Positions 8,923-17,346 are shown, numbered from the stretch's first letter. The stretch: DNA of 39,053 nucleotides from Alphaproteobacteria bacterium casp-alpha2 (GCA_001510075.1 LFEN01000003.1:1-39053); one strand, 5' to 3'. Numbers and translations: made by a program. The notes: generated from the letters alone by a model not told the origin.

Positions 8923-9390
8923 TCAGCGGACCGGGAAATGACGCCCGGTATCGCGGTCGAATTGCATTTTTTGAACCAGAGAACCGTCTTGGGTGACGAT
9001 TTCGGCGATAATCGTCTTGTCGTCCTGGTTCTTGACCTCACCGACCTTCAGCCGATCATTGCCCATATGCGTGAGGCGCTGTTGAAGAAACTTGGTCACG
9101 CTCTCGACCGTAAGATCATTGCCGAAAGCGGCCTTTTGCGCGGAGGGGCAATCCCCTTGATTGCCCATGCCGGGGCCATAGCCGCCCATCATGCCATGGC
9201 CATAGCCGCCGCCCATCATACCGGAGCCCCCCATCTGCCCCATGTGCCCCATCATGCCACCTCCGGCCCAGCCCCCCCCTTGTCCGCCTTGTCCGCCGGG
9301 GCCATGTGCGAAGGTGGGGGCGGCGATAAACGCGGTGCCGAGTGCCAGGGCAGCGACCAACGCGGTTGCTTTGAGTGCTTTATTTCTCAT
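8923..9390 (-). CDS. Exported Met/Gly/His-rich protein, possible periplasmic metal-binding protein
   Basis: The gene encodes 155 residues from ATG 9390 with a good ribosome site (AGGAGA). A signal peptide (about residues 1-28, cut after PTFA) precedes a low-complexity region (30-78) made of GGMMGHMG, GGSGMM and GHGMMGG units rich in Met, Gly and His. The C-terminal half is ordinary: a small folded region with VTKFLQQRLTHMGNDRLKVGEV and VQKMQFDRDTG. Met/His clusters in exported proteins often bind copper or other soft metals; that is an inference here. The gene diverges from a two-component regulator whose likely operator lies between them, so it is probably a target of that system. Homologues of this layout may be annotated only as hypothetical. 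Confidence 0.8.
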   Translation of the reverse strand: MRNKALKATALVAALALGTAFIAAPTFAHGPGGQGGQGGGWAGGGMMGHMGQMGGSGMMGGGYGHGMMGGYGPGMGNQGDCPSAQKAAFGNDLTVESVTKFLQQRLTHMGNDRLKVGEVKNQDDKTIIAEIVTQDGSLVQKMQFDRDTGRHFPVR

Positions 9391-9444
9391 AACGATCTCC
9401 TTTTTTTACTGTCTTGTGAAACTAGGAGAAGTAGAACACAGCCC

Positions 9445-9522
9445 TGTAACAGGAACATTTCCGCCGGCCCCCGAATTTGTAACGCAACATTGCAACCCCC
9501 CATCCTGTTACATTTTGTTACC
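9445..9522. promoter_or_regulatory. Cluster of GTAAC half-sites, likely response-regulator operator
   Basis: Between the divergent genes, GTAAC occurs on the plus strand at 9446-9450 and 9479-9483, and twice on the minus strand (as GTTAC at 9507-9511 and 9517-9521). The last two form GTAAC-N5-GTAAC, a ten-base direct repeat. That is the geometry bound by OmpR-family regulators such as CpxR (GTAAA-N5-GTAAA). The cluster sits just upstream of the regulator's own promoter, so autoregulation and control of the Met/His-rich gene are both plausible. Confidence 0.55.
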
Positions 9523-9530
9523 AAATTTCC

Positions 9531-9565
9531 ACCTCGGGCCGGGCCGACCAAGCTATAGTTTCCCC
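9531..9565 (+). promoter_or_regulatory. Probable promoter of the response regulator, apparently leaderless
   Basis: A TATAGT -10 hexamer at 9554-9559 lies six bases before the ATG at 9566, so transcription should start at or next to the A of the start codon. No Shine-Dalgarno sequence precedes the ATG. No good -35 is visible around 9531-9536, which fits a promoter dependent on an activator bound at the GTTAC repeat ending at 9521. Confidence 0.45.
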
Positions 9566-10300
9566 ATGAACGCTTCACCGCACATTCTGGTTGTCGATGA
9601 CGATCTGGAAATCCGCAACCTGCTGGGCAAGTTTCTCGACCGGCACGGACACCGGGTCACCACGGCGGCCGACGGCGTGGAGATGCGCCGCGCCCTGGAG
9701 GACTGGAGCATCGATCTGATCGTTTTGGACCTGATGCTGCCCGGCGAGGACGGATTATCCCTGTGCCGACGACTGCGTTCGGAATCGGACATTCCCGTGA
9801 TCATGCTGACTGCCATGGGTGAAGACATCGACCGCATCGTCGGTCTTGAAATGGGCGCGGACGACTACATCGCAAAGCCGTTCAACCCACGCGAACTGTT
9901 GGCCCGCATCAAGTCGGTCCTGCGCCGCGCCAGGGCCATGCCCGATGCGCCCGCACCGGAGGACGGCGATATCACCCATTTTGCCGGCTGGCGCCTGGAT
10001 AGGGACAAGCGCGAATTGCAATCGGCCGATGGCGTCATGGTCCCCCTGAGCGGTGGGGAATACGACCTGTTGGCGGTGTTTGTTAGCCACCCGGGCCGCG
10101 TTCTCAGCCGTGATCAATTACTCGATATGACGCGCGGTCGCGAGGCACAGCCGTTTGACCGCAGCATCGACGTTCAGGTCAGCCGCCTGCGCCGCAAAAT
10201 AGAGGACGACCCCAAGGAACCGGTGCTGATCAAGACGGTCCGAAGCGGCGGCTACCTGTTCACGCCGGGCGTCGAAACAAAAGCGAAAGGCGACAAATGA
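9566..10300 (+). CDS. OmpR/PhoB-family response regulator
   Basis: The protein has 244 residues from ATG 9566; the frame is open far upstream, but only this start gives the standard receiver N-terminus (HILVVDDD). The receiver domain has acidic residues Asp11-13, phospho-acceptor Asp55 (LIVLDLMLPGEDG), Thr82 and Lys104 (KPF). A winged-helix DNA-binding domain follows (about 140-235) with the SIDVQVSRLRRKIEDDP and VRSGGYLF signatures. The stop overlaps the kinase start by four bases. It is closest in type to OmpR/CpxR regulators working with EnvZ-like kinases. The likely target is the divergent Met/His-rich gene. Confidence 0.94.
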   Translation: MNASPHILVVDDDLEIRNLLGKFLDRHGHRVTTAADGVEMRRALEDWSIDLIVLDLMLPGEDGLSLCRRLRSESDIPVIMLTAMGEDIDRIVGLEMGADDYIAKPFNPRELLARIKSVLRRARAMPDAPAPEDGDITHFAGWRLDRDKRELQSADGVMVPLSGGEYDLLAVFVSHPGRVLSRDQLLDMTRGREAQPFDRSIDVQVSRLRRKIEDDPKEPVLIKTVRSGGYLFTPGVETKAKGDK

Positions 10301-11769
10301 AACTCCTGCCGCAAACCCTTGTCGGGCGGACGGTTCTGGTCTTGCTGGCGGGCCTGGCCGTGTCTCATCTGATCAGCGCCGGCATCTATTCCGGCGACCG
10401 GCGCAAAGCCCTGACCACCGTCGGCGGCAAGCAGGTCGCCCAACGCATCGCTGCGGCGACGCAATTCATCGATGGCTTGGTGCCATCGGTCCGGCCCCAG
10501 GCCGTGCAGTCCTTCTGGGGGCCGGGCTTCAGCGTCACCTGGACGCGCAATAGCGCCATTGCCACTGGACTCGAGGATTGGCGGACGCGGCTGGTCCGTT
10601 CGGCGTTGGGGTTCTATCTCGACGACCTTCCGGCGGAACGGGTGCGCGTCAACTACACCGCCCCTACCGCCCGGCAATTCCCCGGGCAACCCCCTGGCAC
10701 AAGGGACGCCGGCAACCAAAGCGAGATTCAACACCCGGGGATGGAAATGAACCGGCATATGCGCCGAATGATGGGGCCGTCTTCCGGCTTCAGCGCCGCG
10801 CACAGGAACCGCATGGTAGACATATGGCGAAGCGGGGAAATTCTCGAAGTTTCGGTGCAATTGTCCGATGCCAGTTGGCTTAATTTTGCTTCCCCCGCCG
10901 AACGCTGGCGATCTTTCTGGTCGTCACCGGTGTTCCTGTCCATCCTGCTGATGACGATTACCGTGCTCGGGCTTTCCATATGGGCGATCAAGAGCGCCAC
11001 CCGGCCTTTGGATGTTATCGCCAGCGCCGCCGACCGGCTGGGTTTGGACATGGAGGCGCCGCCCCTTGACGAGGATGGCCCCCGCGAAGTCAGGCGTGTC
11101 GCCGGCGCCTTCAATAGGATGCAGCGCCGGTTGAGTTCTTTCGTGCGCGACCGCACGCAGATGCTGGCGGCGGTCTCCCATGACCTGAGGACACCGATCA
11201 CGCGGCTCCGGCTGCGCGCCGAATTCATCGACGATACCGAGTTGCAAAGCAAGATGCTGGCAGACCTCGAACAGATGGAAATGATGATCGCCGCCACCCT
11301 GGCCTTCGCCAGGGACGATGCCGGGGATGAACCGAGGCAGGCCTTCGATTTGGCTGTTCTCCTGAGCGACCTTTGTGAAGATGCCGCCGAGGCCGGACAA
11401 CCAGCGTCTTATTCGGGGCCCAGCCGGGCGACCTATAACGGCCGCCCCGTTGCACTGAAAAGGGTTTTCGGAAACCTGATCGATAACGCACTGAACTATG
11501 GCGGCACTGTCCGGGTCGATTTAAGAATAGATGCCGAGCGGATCACCGTGACCATCGACGACGATGGCGACGGCATTCCCGCCGACCAGTTGGAGCGCGT
11601 ATTCGCACCGTTCTATAGGGTCGAAACCTCCCGCAGCCGCGACACCGGCGGCGTCGGGCTTGGCTTGGCGGTTGTTCGTTCCATCCTCAGGGGCCACGGC
11701 GGGGATGTCGCCTTGAGCAACCGAAAAGACGGCGGGCTTACGGCTAGCGTGACCCTGCCCTTGGGCTAG
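10297..11769 (+). CDS. Membrane sensor histidine kinase, EnvZ-like
   Basis: The protein has 490 residues. It has a membrane helix at about 10-30, a periplasmic sensor region of about 180 residues and a second helix at about 212-232. A HAMP domain, a HisKA domain with phospho-His295 (AAVSHDLRTPITRLRLR) and an ATPase domain follow (N-box NLIDNALNYGG, G1 DDDGDGIP, G2 GGVGLGLAVV). The sensor region carries a Met/His cluster near residues 146-173 (HPGMEMNRHMRRMMG, then AAHRNRM), resembling the composition of the divergent exported protein. Sensing of a soft metal or of envelope stress is plausible but unproven. The stop codon lies in a 13-base tandem repeat shared with the end of scpB. Confidence 0.93.
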   Translation: MKLLPQTLVGRTVLVLLAGLAVSHLISAGIYSGDRRKALTTVGGKQVAQRIAAATQFIDGLVPSVRPQAVQSFWGPGFSVTWTRNSAIATGLEDWRTRLVRSALGFYLDDLPAERVRVNYTAPTARQFPGQPPGTRDAGNQSEIQHPGMEMNRHMRRMMGPSSGFSAAHRNRMVDIWRSGEILEVSVQLSDASWLNFASPAERWRSFWSSPVFLSILLMTITVLGLSIWAIKSATRPLDVIASAADRLGLDMEAPPLDEDGPREVRRVAGAFNRMQRRLSSFVRDRTQMLAAVSHDLRTPITRLRLRAEFIDDTELQSKMLADLEQMEMMIAATLAFARDDAGDEPRQAFDLAVLLSDLCEDAAEAGQPASYSGPSRATYNGRPVALKRVFGNLIDNALNYGGTVRVDLRIDAERITVTIDDDGDGIPADQLERVFAPFYRVETSRSRDTGGVGLGLAVVRSILRGHGGDVALSNRKDGGLTASVTLPLG

Positions 11770-11801
11770 GCCGGGGGGCTAGGCCGGGGGGCTAGGCCGC
11801 G
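11764..11801. repeat. Three tandem 13-base repeats bridging two convergent gene ends
   Basis: The unit GGCTAGGCCGGGG occurs at 11764 and 11777, with a third, imperfect copy at 11790. The TAG in copy one ends the histidine kinase on the plus strand. The CTA in copy three (11792-11794) is the TAG stop of scpB on the minus strand. The CTAG core reads as a stop on both strands, so copy-number change would not disturb either gene. Confidence 0.9.
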
Positions 11802-12592
11802 TCACCGTCAGGATCAAGCGGCTCGGTGGCTTCATCTTCGGCCTCATCAAAGGCTTCTTCGAGGCCCCCGCTCAGTGCCGCGCCATCGCCATTTTGCTGA
11901 TTGTTTCCAACGAGTTCAAGCTGAGAGCCTGCTTTCTCGGGGTCGCCTTCTGCCATCTCGTGATAAACACTGATCGCCGGACCTGAGTCCAGCAGGCCTG
12001 CCGCTTTCAGCTCATCCATGCCGGGTAGGTCGCCGACGTCTTCAATACCGAAATGATCCAGGAAACCGTCCGTGGTGCCCCAGGTGGCGGGCCTGCCCGG
12101 CGTCCGGCGGCGGCCTTTGGGTTTGATCCAGCCGGCTTCCAGCAAGACGTCGAGCGTGCCCCGGCTTAAACTAACGCCGCGCACTTCCTCGATTTCGGCC
12201 CGCGTGATGGGTTGGTGGTAGGCGATGATGGCAAGCGTTTCAACGGCGGCGCGGCTCAATTTGCGGGGCACGTCGATTTCCATGTTCAGCATCTGCGACA
12301 GATCAGGCGCGGTGCGAAAGGCCCACGAATTCCCGGCCCGCACCAGATTGACCCCACGGTCTGCATAGGTCCGGCTCAATTCTTCCAACAGGGAGGAGAC
12401 ATCGGCTTCTTCCGGCAAGCGGTTGGCCATGACGCGTTCCGTCACCGGCTCGGCGGAAGCAAAAAGGATCGCCTCCAGAAGCCGCAGATGCCTCATATGC
12501 CGGGGGTCGTTCTCGGCTGCGGGTGTAATCTGTTGCGTGGTCTCGCCAGTGGTTTCTTCAGTGGTTTTTTCAGTGGTTTCAGGCATATTCAT
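11792..12592 (-). CDS. scpB: Segregation and condensation protein B
   Basis: The protein has 266 residues. ScpB is the winged-helix kleisin-associated partner of SMC and ScpA in chromosome compaction. The core (about residues 30-200) holds typical ScpB segments: LEAILFASAEPVT, RAVETLAIIAYHQPITRAEIEEVRG and GRPATWGTT. The N-terminal 20 residues are a Thr/Glu-rich repeat (ETTEKTTEETTGETTQQ), and the C-terminal roughly 60 residues are acidic and probably disordered. The ATG overlaps the scpA stop by four bases. Confidence 0.94.
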   Translation of the reverse strand: MNMPETTEKTTEETTGETTQQITPAAENDPRHMRHLRLLEAILFASAEPVTERVMANRLPEEADVSSLLEELSRTYADRGVNLVRAGNSWAFRTAPDLSQMLNMEIDVPRKLSRAAVETLAIIAYHQPITRAEIEEVRGVSLSRGTLDVLLEAGWIKPKGRRRTPGRPATWGTTDGFLDHFGIEDVGDLPGMDELKAAGLLDSGPAISVYHEMAEGDPEKAGSQLELVGNNQQNGDGAALSGGLEEAFDEAEDEATEPLDPDGDAA

Positions 12593-13383
12593 TCGTCCGC
12601 GCGGTCCTCAGGGTTGGCTTGTTTCAGATAGATCGGGCCGAAGGCGTCGGACTGGCGCAGCTTGAGCTTTCCTTCGCGGGCCAGTTCCAGGCTGGCGGCA
12701 AAGGTCGAGGCCAGGGCCGAACGCGCTACCAGCCCTTCCAAAATTCCTTCCGGCAGGAACTGCAACAGGCTTTCCCAGTCCGGCGTCGAGCCCAAAAGCG
12801 AGCGCAGGCGGATCAGGGCATCTTCGACGCTATGAACCTGAAACGGTTGAATATGAAGGGTGCCGCCCTGGACGCGGCGTTTTTGATCACCATAGGCTTT
12901 CAGCAGGTCGAAAAGCGTTACCTCGAGAACCGGATTGACCAGGGCCTTGAAAAATTCCGGCTGGCCACGCGAAAAGAAATCGCGGCGCAATTGCGAGCGC
13001 GCCATCAGTTGCTGCCCGGCGTTTTGCATGGCTTCCAGGCGTTGCAGTTGAAACGCCAGGGCGGCGGCCATTTGCTCGCCGGTCGGCTCGTCCTCCTGAT
13101 CCAGGTCGGGCAGTAATAAACGGGATTTCAGATAGGCCAGCCACGCCGCCATGACCAGATAATCGGCGGCCAGTTCCAGGTTCGACTTGCGGGCCTCGGC
13201 GACAAAGGCGAGGTATTGGTCGGCTAGGGCCAGGATCGAAATGCGCGTCAAATCCAATTTGTGTTCACGCGCCAGCGTCAGCAGAACGTCGATGGGGCCT
13301 TCATAACCATCGAGATCGACGACAAAGCCCTCACCGGCAATGGCGGGGCTGGCATCTTCGCTAAAGGTGTCGATTTCGTTCAT
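12589..13383 (-). CDS. scpA: Segregation and condensation protein A
   Basis: The protein has 264 residues from ATG 13383; longer readings upstream would invade the protease gene. ScpA is the kleisin that bridges SMC heads. The signature DGYEGPIDVLLTLAREHKLDLTRISI is near the N-terminus, followed by ADYLVMAAWLAYLKSRLLLP. The C-terminal winged-helix region (GLVARSALASTFAASLELAREGKLKLRQ) binds SMC in the family. The gene is coupled to scpB by an ATGA overlap and lies eight bases after the M50 protease. Confidence 0.95.
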   Translation of the reverse strand: MNEIDTFSEDASPAIAGEGFVVDLDGYEGPIDVLLTLAREHKLDLTRISILALADQYLAFVAEARKSNLELAADYLVMAAWLAYLKSRLLLPDLDQEDEPTGEQMAAALAFQLQRLEAMQNAGQQLMARSQLRRDFFSRGQPEFFKALVNPVLEVTLFDLLKAYGDQKRRVQGGTLHIQPFQVHSVEDALIRLRSLLGSTPDWESLLQFLPEGILEGLVARSALASTFAASLELAREGKLKLRQSDAFGPIYLKQANPEDRADE

Positions 13384-13391
13384 TGTTATCC

Positions 13392-14087
13392 TTAACCATG
13401 CCCGGTGAGCATAAAAATGATGTTCATAAGATACTCCGTCGGCGCCCCGACAAGCCACCAGAACACGTTCAAATCGACGCCTATTTTTGCACCGATCCAG
13501 GGCAGGATAAACACACCGCCAAGAACGATAAGGATTCCAGCCCTTTCCAGCTTGGCCAGCTTTTCTCCCCATGGTGCGGGTAACAGCCCGACGGCGACCC
13601 GGCCGCCATCCAGAGGCGGGATGGGCAACATATTAAAGACGCAAAGCAGCATGTTGATTCGCACCGCATTAATCAGGTTATGCCCCGTCCAGCGGTACAA
13701 ATCGCCGGACAGCAACACCAATCCGTGCACCAAAAGCGCCGCCATCACCGCCAGCAAAAGGTTCGAGCCAGGACCGGCCAACGCCACCAGCACCATATCG
13801 CGGCGCGGGTTGCGAAGGGCTGAGAAATTCACCGGCACCGGCTTGGCAAAGCCGAACATCATGCGCCCGCCCGACGCAAACAATAACATCGCCGGCATCA
13901 ACACCGTTCCGAACGGATCGATATGCTTCAAGGGGTTGAAGCTCACCCGGCCCAGGCGATAAGCCGTGTCGTCGCCCAGACGCCAAGCCGCCCAGCCGTG
14001 CGCCGCCTCATGAAACGTCACCGCAATCAGCACCGGCAACACCCAGACGGAAAGGGTATAGGCAAGTTGGTTCCAGTCGATCATCAT
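13392..14087 (-). CDS. Site-2 protease family (M50) membrane metalloprotease
   Basis: The protein has 231 residues with about five to six hydrophobic segments. The zinc motif HEAAH (within VTFHEAAHGWAAWRLGD) and the second motif NMLPIPPLDGGR are both intact, as in M50 intramembrane proteases of the FtsH-adjacent/YwhC type. No PDZ domain is present, so it belongs to the short form rather than RseP. The start is ATG 14087 or ATG 14084, overlapping the nagZ stop. Its substrate is unknown. It is co-directional with nagZ and scpA in a tightly packed run. Confidence 0.92.
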   Translation of the reverse strand: MMIDWNQLAYTLSVWVLPVLIAVTFHEAAHGWAAWRLGDDTAYRLGRVSFNPLKHIDPFGTVLMPAMLLFASGGRMMFGFAKPVPVNFSALRNPRRDMVLVALAGPGSNLLLAVMAALLVHGLVLLSGDLYRWTGHNLINAVRINMLLCVFNMLPIPPLDGGRVAVGLLPAPWGEKLAKLERAGILIVLGGVFILPWIGAKIGVDLNVFWWLVGAPTEYLMNIIFMLTGHG

Positions 14088-15097
14088 AAAATCTCGTTCA
14101 GCCGGTTAAGCGCGGCGGCGGCATCAAAGCCGACCGGGTTCCCCAACATGGAATTTGCTTTGGCAAGGCGGGCCGATGTTTCGGCGCTCACCGTCCCGGT
14201 CCCGGCGGCGGTTTCTTCCATTTCCGCCATCTCGCCCGAACAATGCAGCACCAGATCACACCCGGCGGCCAGCACGCCTGTGGCTTTTTCTTCGAAGCTG
14301 CCCTGAAGCGCCTTCATGCCGATATCGTCCGATACCAGCACGCCGCTAAATCCTAAAAGACCGCGAACAGTTTCGGCGATGATATGCGCCGACGTCGTCG
14401 CCGGGTGGTCTTTGTCGAGCGCCGTATAGACGACATGCGCCGTCATCGCCCACGGCATGTCGTTCAATGCCTTGAAGGGGGCGAAATCCCTGGCCTCAAG
14501 ATCGGCCTGGCCCGCTTCGACGAGAGGCAATTCCTGATGACTGTCCACCCCGGCCCGGCCGTGGCCGGGGATATGCTTGATTACCGGCAGCACGCCGCCG
14601 TCCAGAAAGCCTTGCGCCGACGCCCGGCCGAGGGCGCTGACGGTGGCCGGGTCCAGGCCCAGCGCCCGATCACCGATAATGTCATGAGCAAAGGGCACGG
14701 GAACGTCGAGGACGGGGGCGCAGTTGACGGTGATGCCCAATTCCACCAGGTCGGCGGCAATGATTTGTGAATTCAGAGCAATGGCTTCCTCCGCCAGAGA
14801 CATGTCCTGGTCTGCCAGGGCAGCAAACGCCGCCCCCGTCGGCGCGGCCCGCCATTCGGGCGGTTTCAGGCGCTGCACCCGCCCGCCTTCCTGGTCGATC
14901 AATATGGGCGTCGCGTTACGTCCGGTAATGTCTTTAAGGTCTGATACCAGAGCCGAGACCTGCGCCCGGTCGCGGCAGTTTCTCTCGAACAGGATAAAGC
15001 CCAGCGGGCGCGCCTCGGTAAAGAAACGCTTTTCTTCGACGCTTAAGCTTAATCCCTGGCAGCCAAAAATCACCGCTGAAGGCTTGTTGGTATCCAC
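14084..15097 (-). CDS. nagZ: Beta-N-acetylhexosaminidase NagZ
   Basis: The protein has 337 residues and is a cytoplasmic family 3 glycoside hydrolase that removes GlcNAc from anhydro-muropeptides in peptidoglycan recycling. The family motif KHIPGHGRAGVDSHQELP holds the catalytic His/Asp pair. The nucleophile Asp lies in VSDDIGMKAL. LIDQEGGRVQRL near residue 70 is also diagnostic. The only sensible start is GTG 15097, three bases after the SPOR gene's stop. It is surrounded by envelope and division genes, which fits its role. Confidence 0.95.
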   Translation of the reverse strand: MDTNKPSAVIFGCQGLSLSVEEKRFFTEARPLGFILFERNCRDRAQVSALVSDLKDITGRNATPILIDQEGGRVQRLKPPEWRAAPTGAAFAALADQDMSLAEEAIALNSQIIAADLVELGITVNCAPVLDVPVPFAHDIIGDRALGLDPATVSALGRASAQGFLDGGVLPVIKHIPGHGRAGVDSHQELPLVEAGQADLEARDFAPFKALNDMPWAMTAHVVYTALDKDHPATTSAHIIAETVRGLLGFSGVLVSDDIGMKALQGSFEEKATGVLAAGCDLVLHCSGEMAEMEETAAGTGTVSAETSARLAKANSMLGNPVGFDAAAALNRLNEIL

Positions 15098-15100
15098 TCT

Positions 15101-16171
15101 TTACTGGCCCGGCTTGATGATCAGGCAACCGATTTGGCGTTTTGCCAACTGCGTGCAAAGGCTGCGGGCGGTGGCTTCATCTTTCAGCGGCCCGGCGCGC
15201 AGCCGGTAATAAACGCCCCTGGCCGCGCCCAAATCCGCCTTGGTAACGGACAGGCCAAGATCTCCCAACAGGTCCAGGTTTTTGCTTCTCAGCTTCACCC
15301 ATTCGTCCCTGGCCCCTTGCGTTGAGCGGGCTGCGGCCAGTTGCACCAGATACACCCGGCTTCGGGCAACGGGAGCAATGGGGGTGGGTTCCGGTGCGGC
15401 GACGGGTTCCGGCACGGCGACGGGTTCCGGCACGGCGACGGGTTCCGGCACCGGCGCCAATTTAGGCGGCGCTGCCAATCTGGGCGCGGCAAGTTTAGGG
15501 GCGGCAAGTTTAGGGGCAACGAGTTTAGGGGCAACGAGTTTAGGGGCCGGTTTGGCAACGCTCTGCGGGGCTTCGGCCTTCGGCGCTTGCGGCGGCGGCG
15601 GTGGCGGCGGCGGGCGTTTCGCCGTCTTGACGTCTTTCAGCGTCGGCACCTTTGCTACCGGCTTTGCTACCGGCTTTGCTACCGGCTTTGCCACCGGCTT
15701 GATTGTTGCCACAGGCTTAATTTTTGGTTTGGCTTTCAGGGCCGGCGCGGCCACGGGCTTGGGCAGCGGTTGTTCGGCGCTCGGCAACAGCCGTTCCGGG
15801 CCACGGTTTTGCGCCCCCCCCTCCGTCGTCGTGCTGTCCCCCGAAGAGGGGCTTTGCATGCGGTCATAGACCAGCTTGTCGCGGTCCGGCACCCGAAGCC
15901 CGCCCGGATTATCCGGGCGCACCTTCACCGGGCCAGGCGCCGCCTTGATCAGGGGCACCCCCTTCTCGCCGCCGCTCCATAACCCGGCCCATAATTGGTC
16001 CAGGCTGTCGCCATAAATCGACCACGCCCCGGCCCCGCCAGCGACCACAATCAACACCAGGGCGAAACGCAGCCCGCCGCCCTTTTTTGCCGGAACGGAA
16101 CTTACCGGCTCGAACTCCAATGCATCGGATGCGGTGACCTTGATATCTTTTTTGCCGGGAAATTCCATCAT
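15101..16171 (-). CDS. SPOR-domain membrane protein with long Pro/Ala/Lys repeat linker
   Basis: The protein has 356 residues. A short cytoplasmic N-terminus precedes one membrane helix (about residues 33-52). A long extracytoplasmic linker and a C-terminal SPOR domain (about 275-350; YLVQLAAARSTQGARDEW, YYRLRAGPLKDEATARSLC) follow. Family knowledge: SPOR domains bind denuded septal peptidoglycan, so a role at the division site, like FtsN or DedD, is likely. The linker is built from tandem units: KPVA (five), a polyproline run of eight, APKLV/APKLA (five) and EPVAVP (three). The ATG overlaps the dgt stop (ATGA). Confidence 0.9.
   Translation of the reverse strand: MMEFPGKKDIKVTASDALEFEPVSSVPAKKGGGLRFALVLIVVAGGAGAWSIYGDSLDQLWAGLWSGGEKGVPLIKAAPGPVKVRPDNPGGLRVPDRDKLVYDRMQSPSSGDSTTTEGGAQNRGPERLLPSAEQPLPKPVAAPALKAKPKIKPVATIKPVAKPVAKPVAKPVAKVPTLKDVKTAKRPPPPPPPPQAPKAEAPQSVAKPAPKLVAPKLVAPKLAAPKLAAPRLAAPPKLAPVPEPVAVPEPVAVPEPVAAPEPTPIAPVARSRVYLVQLAAARSTQGARDEWVKLRSKNLDLLGDLGLSVTKADLGAARGVYYRLRAGPLKDEATARSLCTQLAKRQIGCLIIKPGQ
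15387..15705. repeat. In-frame tandem repeats in the SPOR protein linker
   Basis: Three minisatellites sit in this coding stretch. There are 18-base units beginning GGTTCCGG at 15387, 15405, 15423 and 15441 (EPVAVP). There are 15-base units around AAGTTTAGGGG at about 15485-15549 (APKLV). There are 12-base units ACCGGCTTTGCT at about 15652-15705 (KPVA). All unit lengths are multiples of three, so expansion or loss keeps the frame. Confidence 0.88.
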
Positions 16172-17346
16172 CAGGTTCTCGAGCGCAGGTCATTGAGCCG
16201 CCGGTGTTCATCCAGCGCAAAACGATCAGTCATGCCGGCGATGTAATCGGTAATCACCCGGGCCGTTACTTCCTCGCCTTCGCCGGCAAGTTTCTGCCGC
16301 CAGTCGGGCGACAGGCATTCCGGTTCCTGCATAAAAATGGCGAACAGTTCGCGGACAATCCGCCGCGCCTTCGACGTCATTCGATTGAGCCGGGAATGGC
16401 GGTACATATTGTCGAACAGAAACGTCTTCACCGCTTTTTCATTTTCCGCCATTGCCGGTGAAAAACCGGCGACGGGGGAGCCTAAGTTGCGGATGTCTTC
16501 GGGCGAGGTAACTTTCGCAGCGCCTAAGCGCCGCCGGGTTTCGCCTAACAGGTCGTCGACCATTTCACCGATCAGGCGGCGCACGGCCTCGTGAATGACG
16601 CGGGATGGGTCGAGGTCCGGGTATTCTTTTTGAACAGCGGCAAAAATGGGGCCGGCCAGGGGAACGTCGGCCAGGTCTTTGACCGTAAACAGCCCGGCGC
16701 GCAGGCCGTCGTCGATGTCGTGGTTGTTGTAAGCGATGTCGTCGGCCAGGGCCGAAACCTGAGCCTCGGGACCGGCAAAGGTATCGAGTTCCAAATCCTG
16801 TAATTTTGCATGCTCGGCAATAACCCGTGGATAGGGTGCATCCAGCGGCCCGTTATGTTTGACCACCCCTTCGAGTGTTTCCCAGCTCAGGTTCAGGCCG
16901 TCGAATACAGCATAGCGTTCTTCCAGCCGGGTCAAAACGCTGAGCGATTGCGCGTTGTGGTCAAACCCGCCATAGGGCGCCATGACGTCTTTCAGCGCAT
17001 CCTCGCCGGCGTGCCCGAACGGCGGATGGCCCAGATCGTGGGCGAGCGCCAGGGCCTCGCCCAGATCTTCGTTGAGATTCAGCGACCGACAAACGGATCT
17101 GGCGATTTGCGAGACTTCCAATGTATGCGTCAGACGGGTGCGGTAATTGTCACCTTCATGATTGACGAACACCTGAGTCTTGTATTCAAGGCGGCGGAAG
17201 GCGGCGGAATGGACAATGCGGTCCCGGTCGCGCTGAAAACAGCGCCGGGTGGCGCTTTCCGGTTCCGGATACAAACGGCCCCGGCTGTCTTCTTCATGGC
17301 TGGCATATGGGGCAAGGCCCAGCGCCGATTTCAACAGTTCCGTCAT
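16171..17346 (-). CDS. dgt: Deoxyguanosinetriphosphate triphosphohydrolase-like protein
   Basis: The protein has 391 residues from ATG 17346; an upstream TTG is rejected. It is an HD-domain hydrolase splitting dNTPs into nucleosides and triphosphate. Metal ligands are visible in [29 protein letters not shown] and [27 protein letters not shown] near residue 50 is typical of the short (type 2) dgt family. The stop overlaps the SPOR gene. In many alphaproteobacteria argS stands between dgt and the SPOR gene; here it is absent. Confidence 0.93.
   Translation of the reverse strand: MTELLKSALGLAPYASHEEDSRGRLYPEPESATRRCFQRDRDRIVHSAAFRRLEYKTQVFVNHEGDNYRTRLTHTLEVSQIARSVCRSLNLNEDLGEALALAHDLGHPPFGHAGEDALKDVMAPYGGFDHNAQSLSVLTRLEERYAVFDGLNLSWETLEGVVKHNGPLDAPYPRVIAEHAKLQDLELDTFAGPEAQVSALADDIAYNNHDIDDGLRAGLFTVKDLADVPLAGPIFAAVQKEYPDLDPSRVIHEAVRRLIGEMVDDLLGETRRRLGAAKVTSPEDIRNLGSPVAGFSPAMAENEKAVKTFLFDNMYRHSRLNRMTSKARRIVRELFAIFMQEPECLSPDWRQKLAGEGEEVTARVITDYIAGMTDRFALDEHRRLNDLRSRT

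Noticed and set aside
15387-15705. Possible CRISPR-like array
   Set aside because: Units are contiguous, lack unique spacers and are translated in frame as protein repeats.
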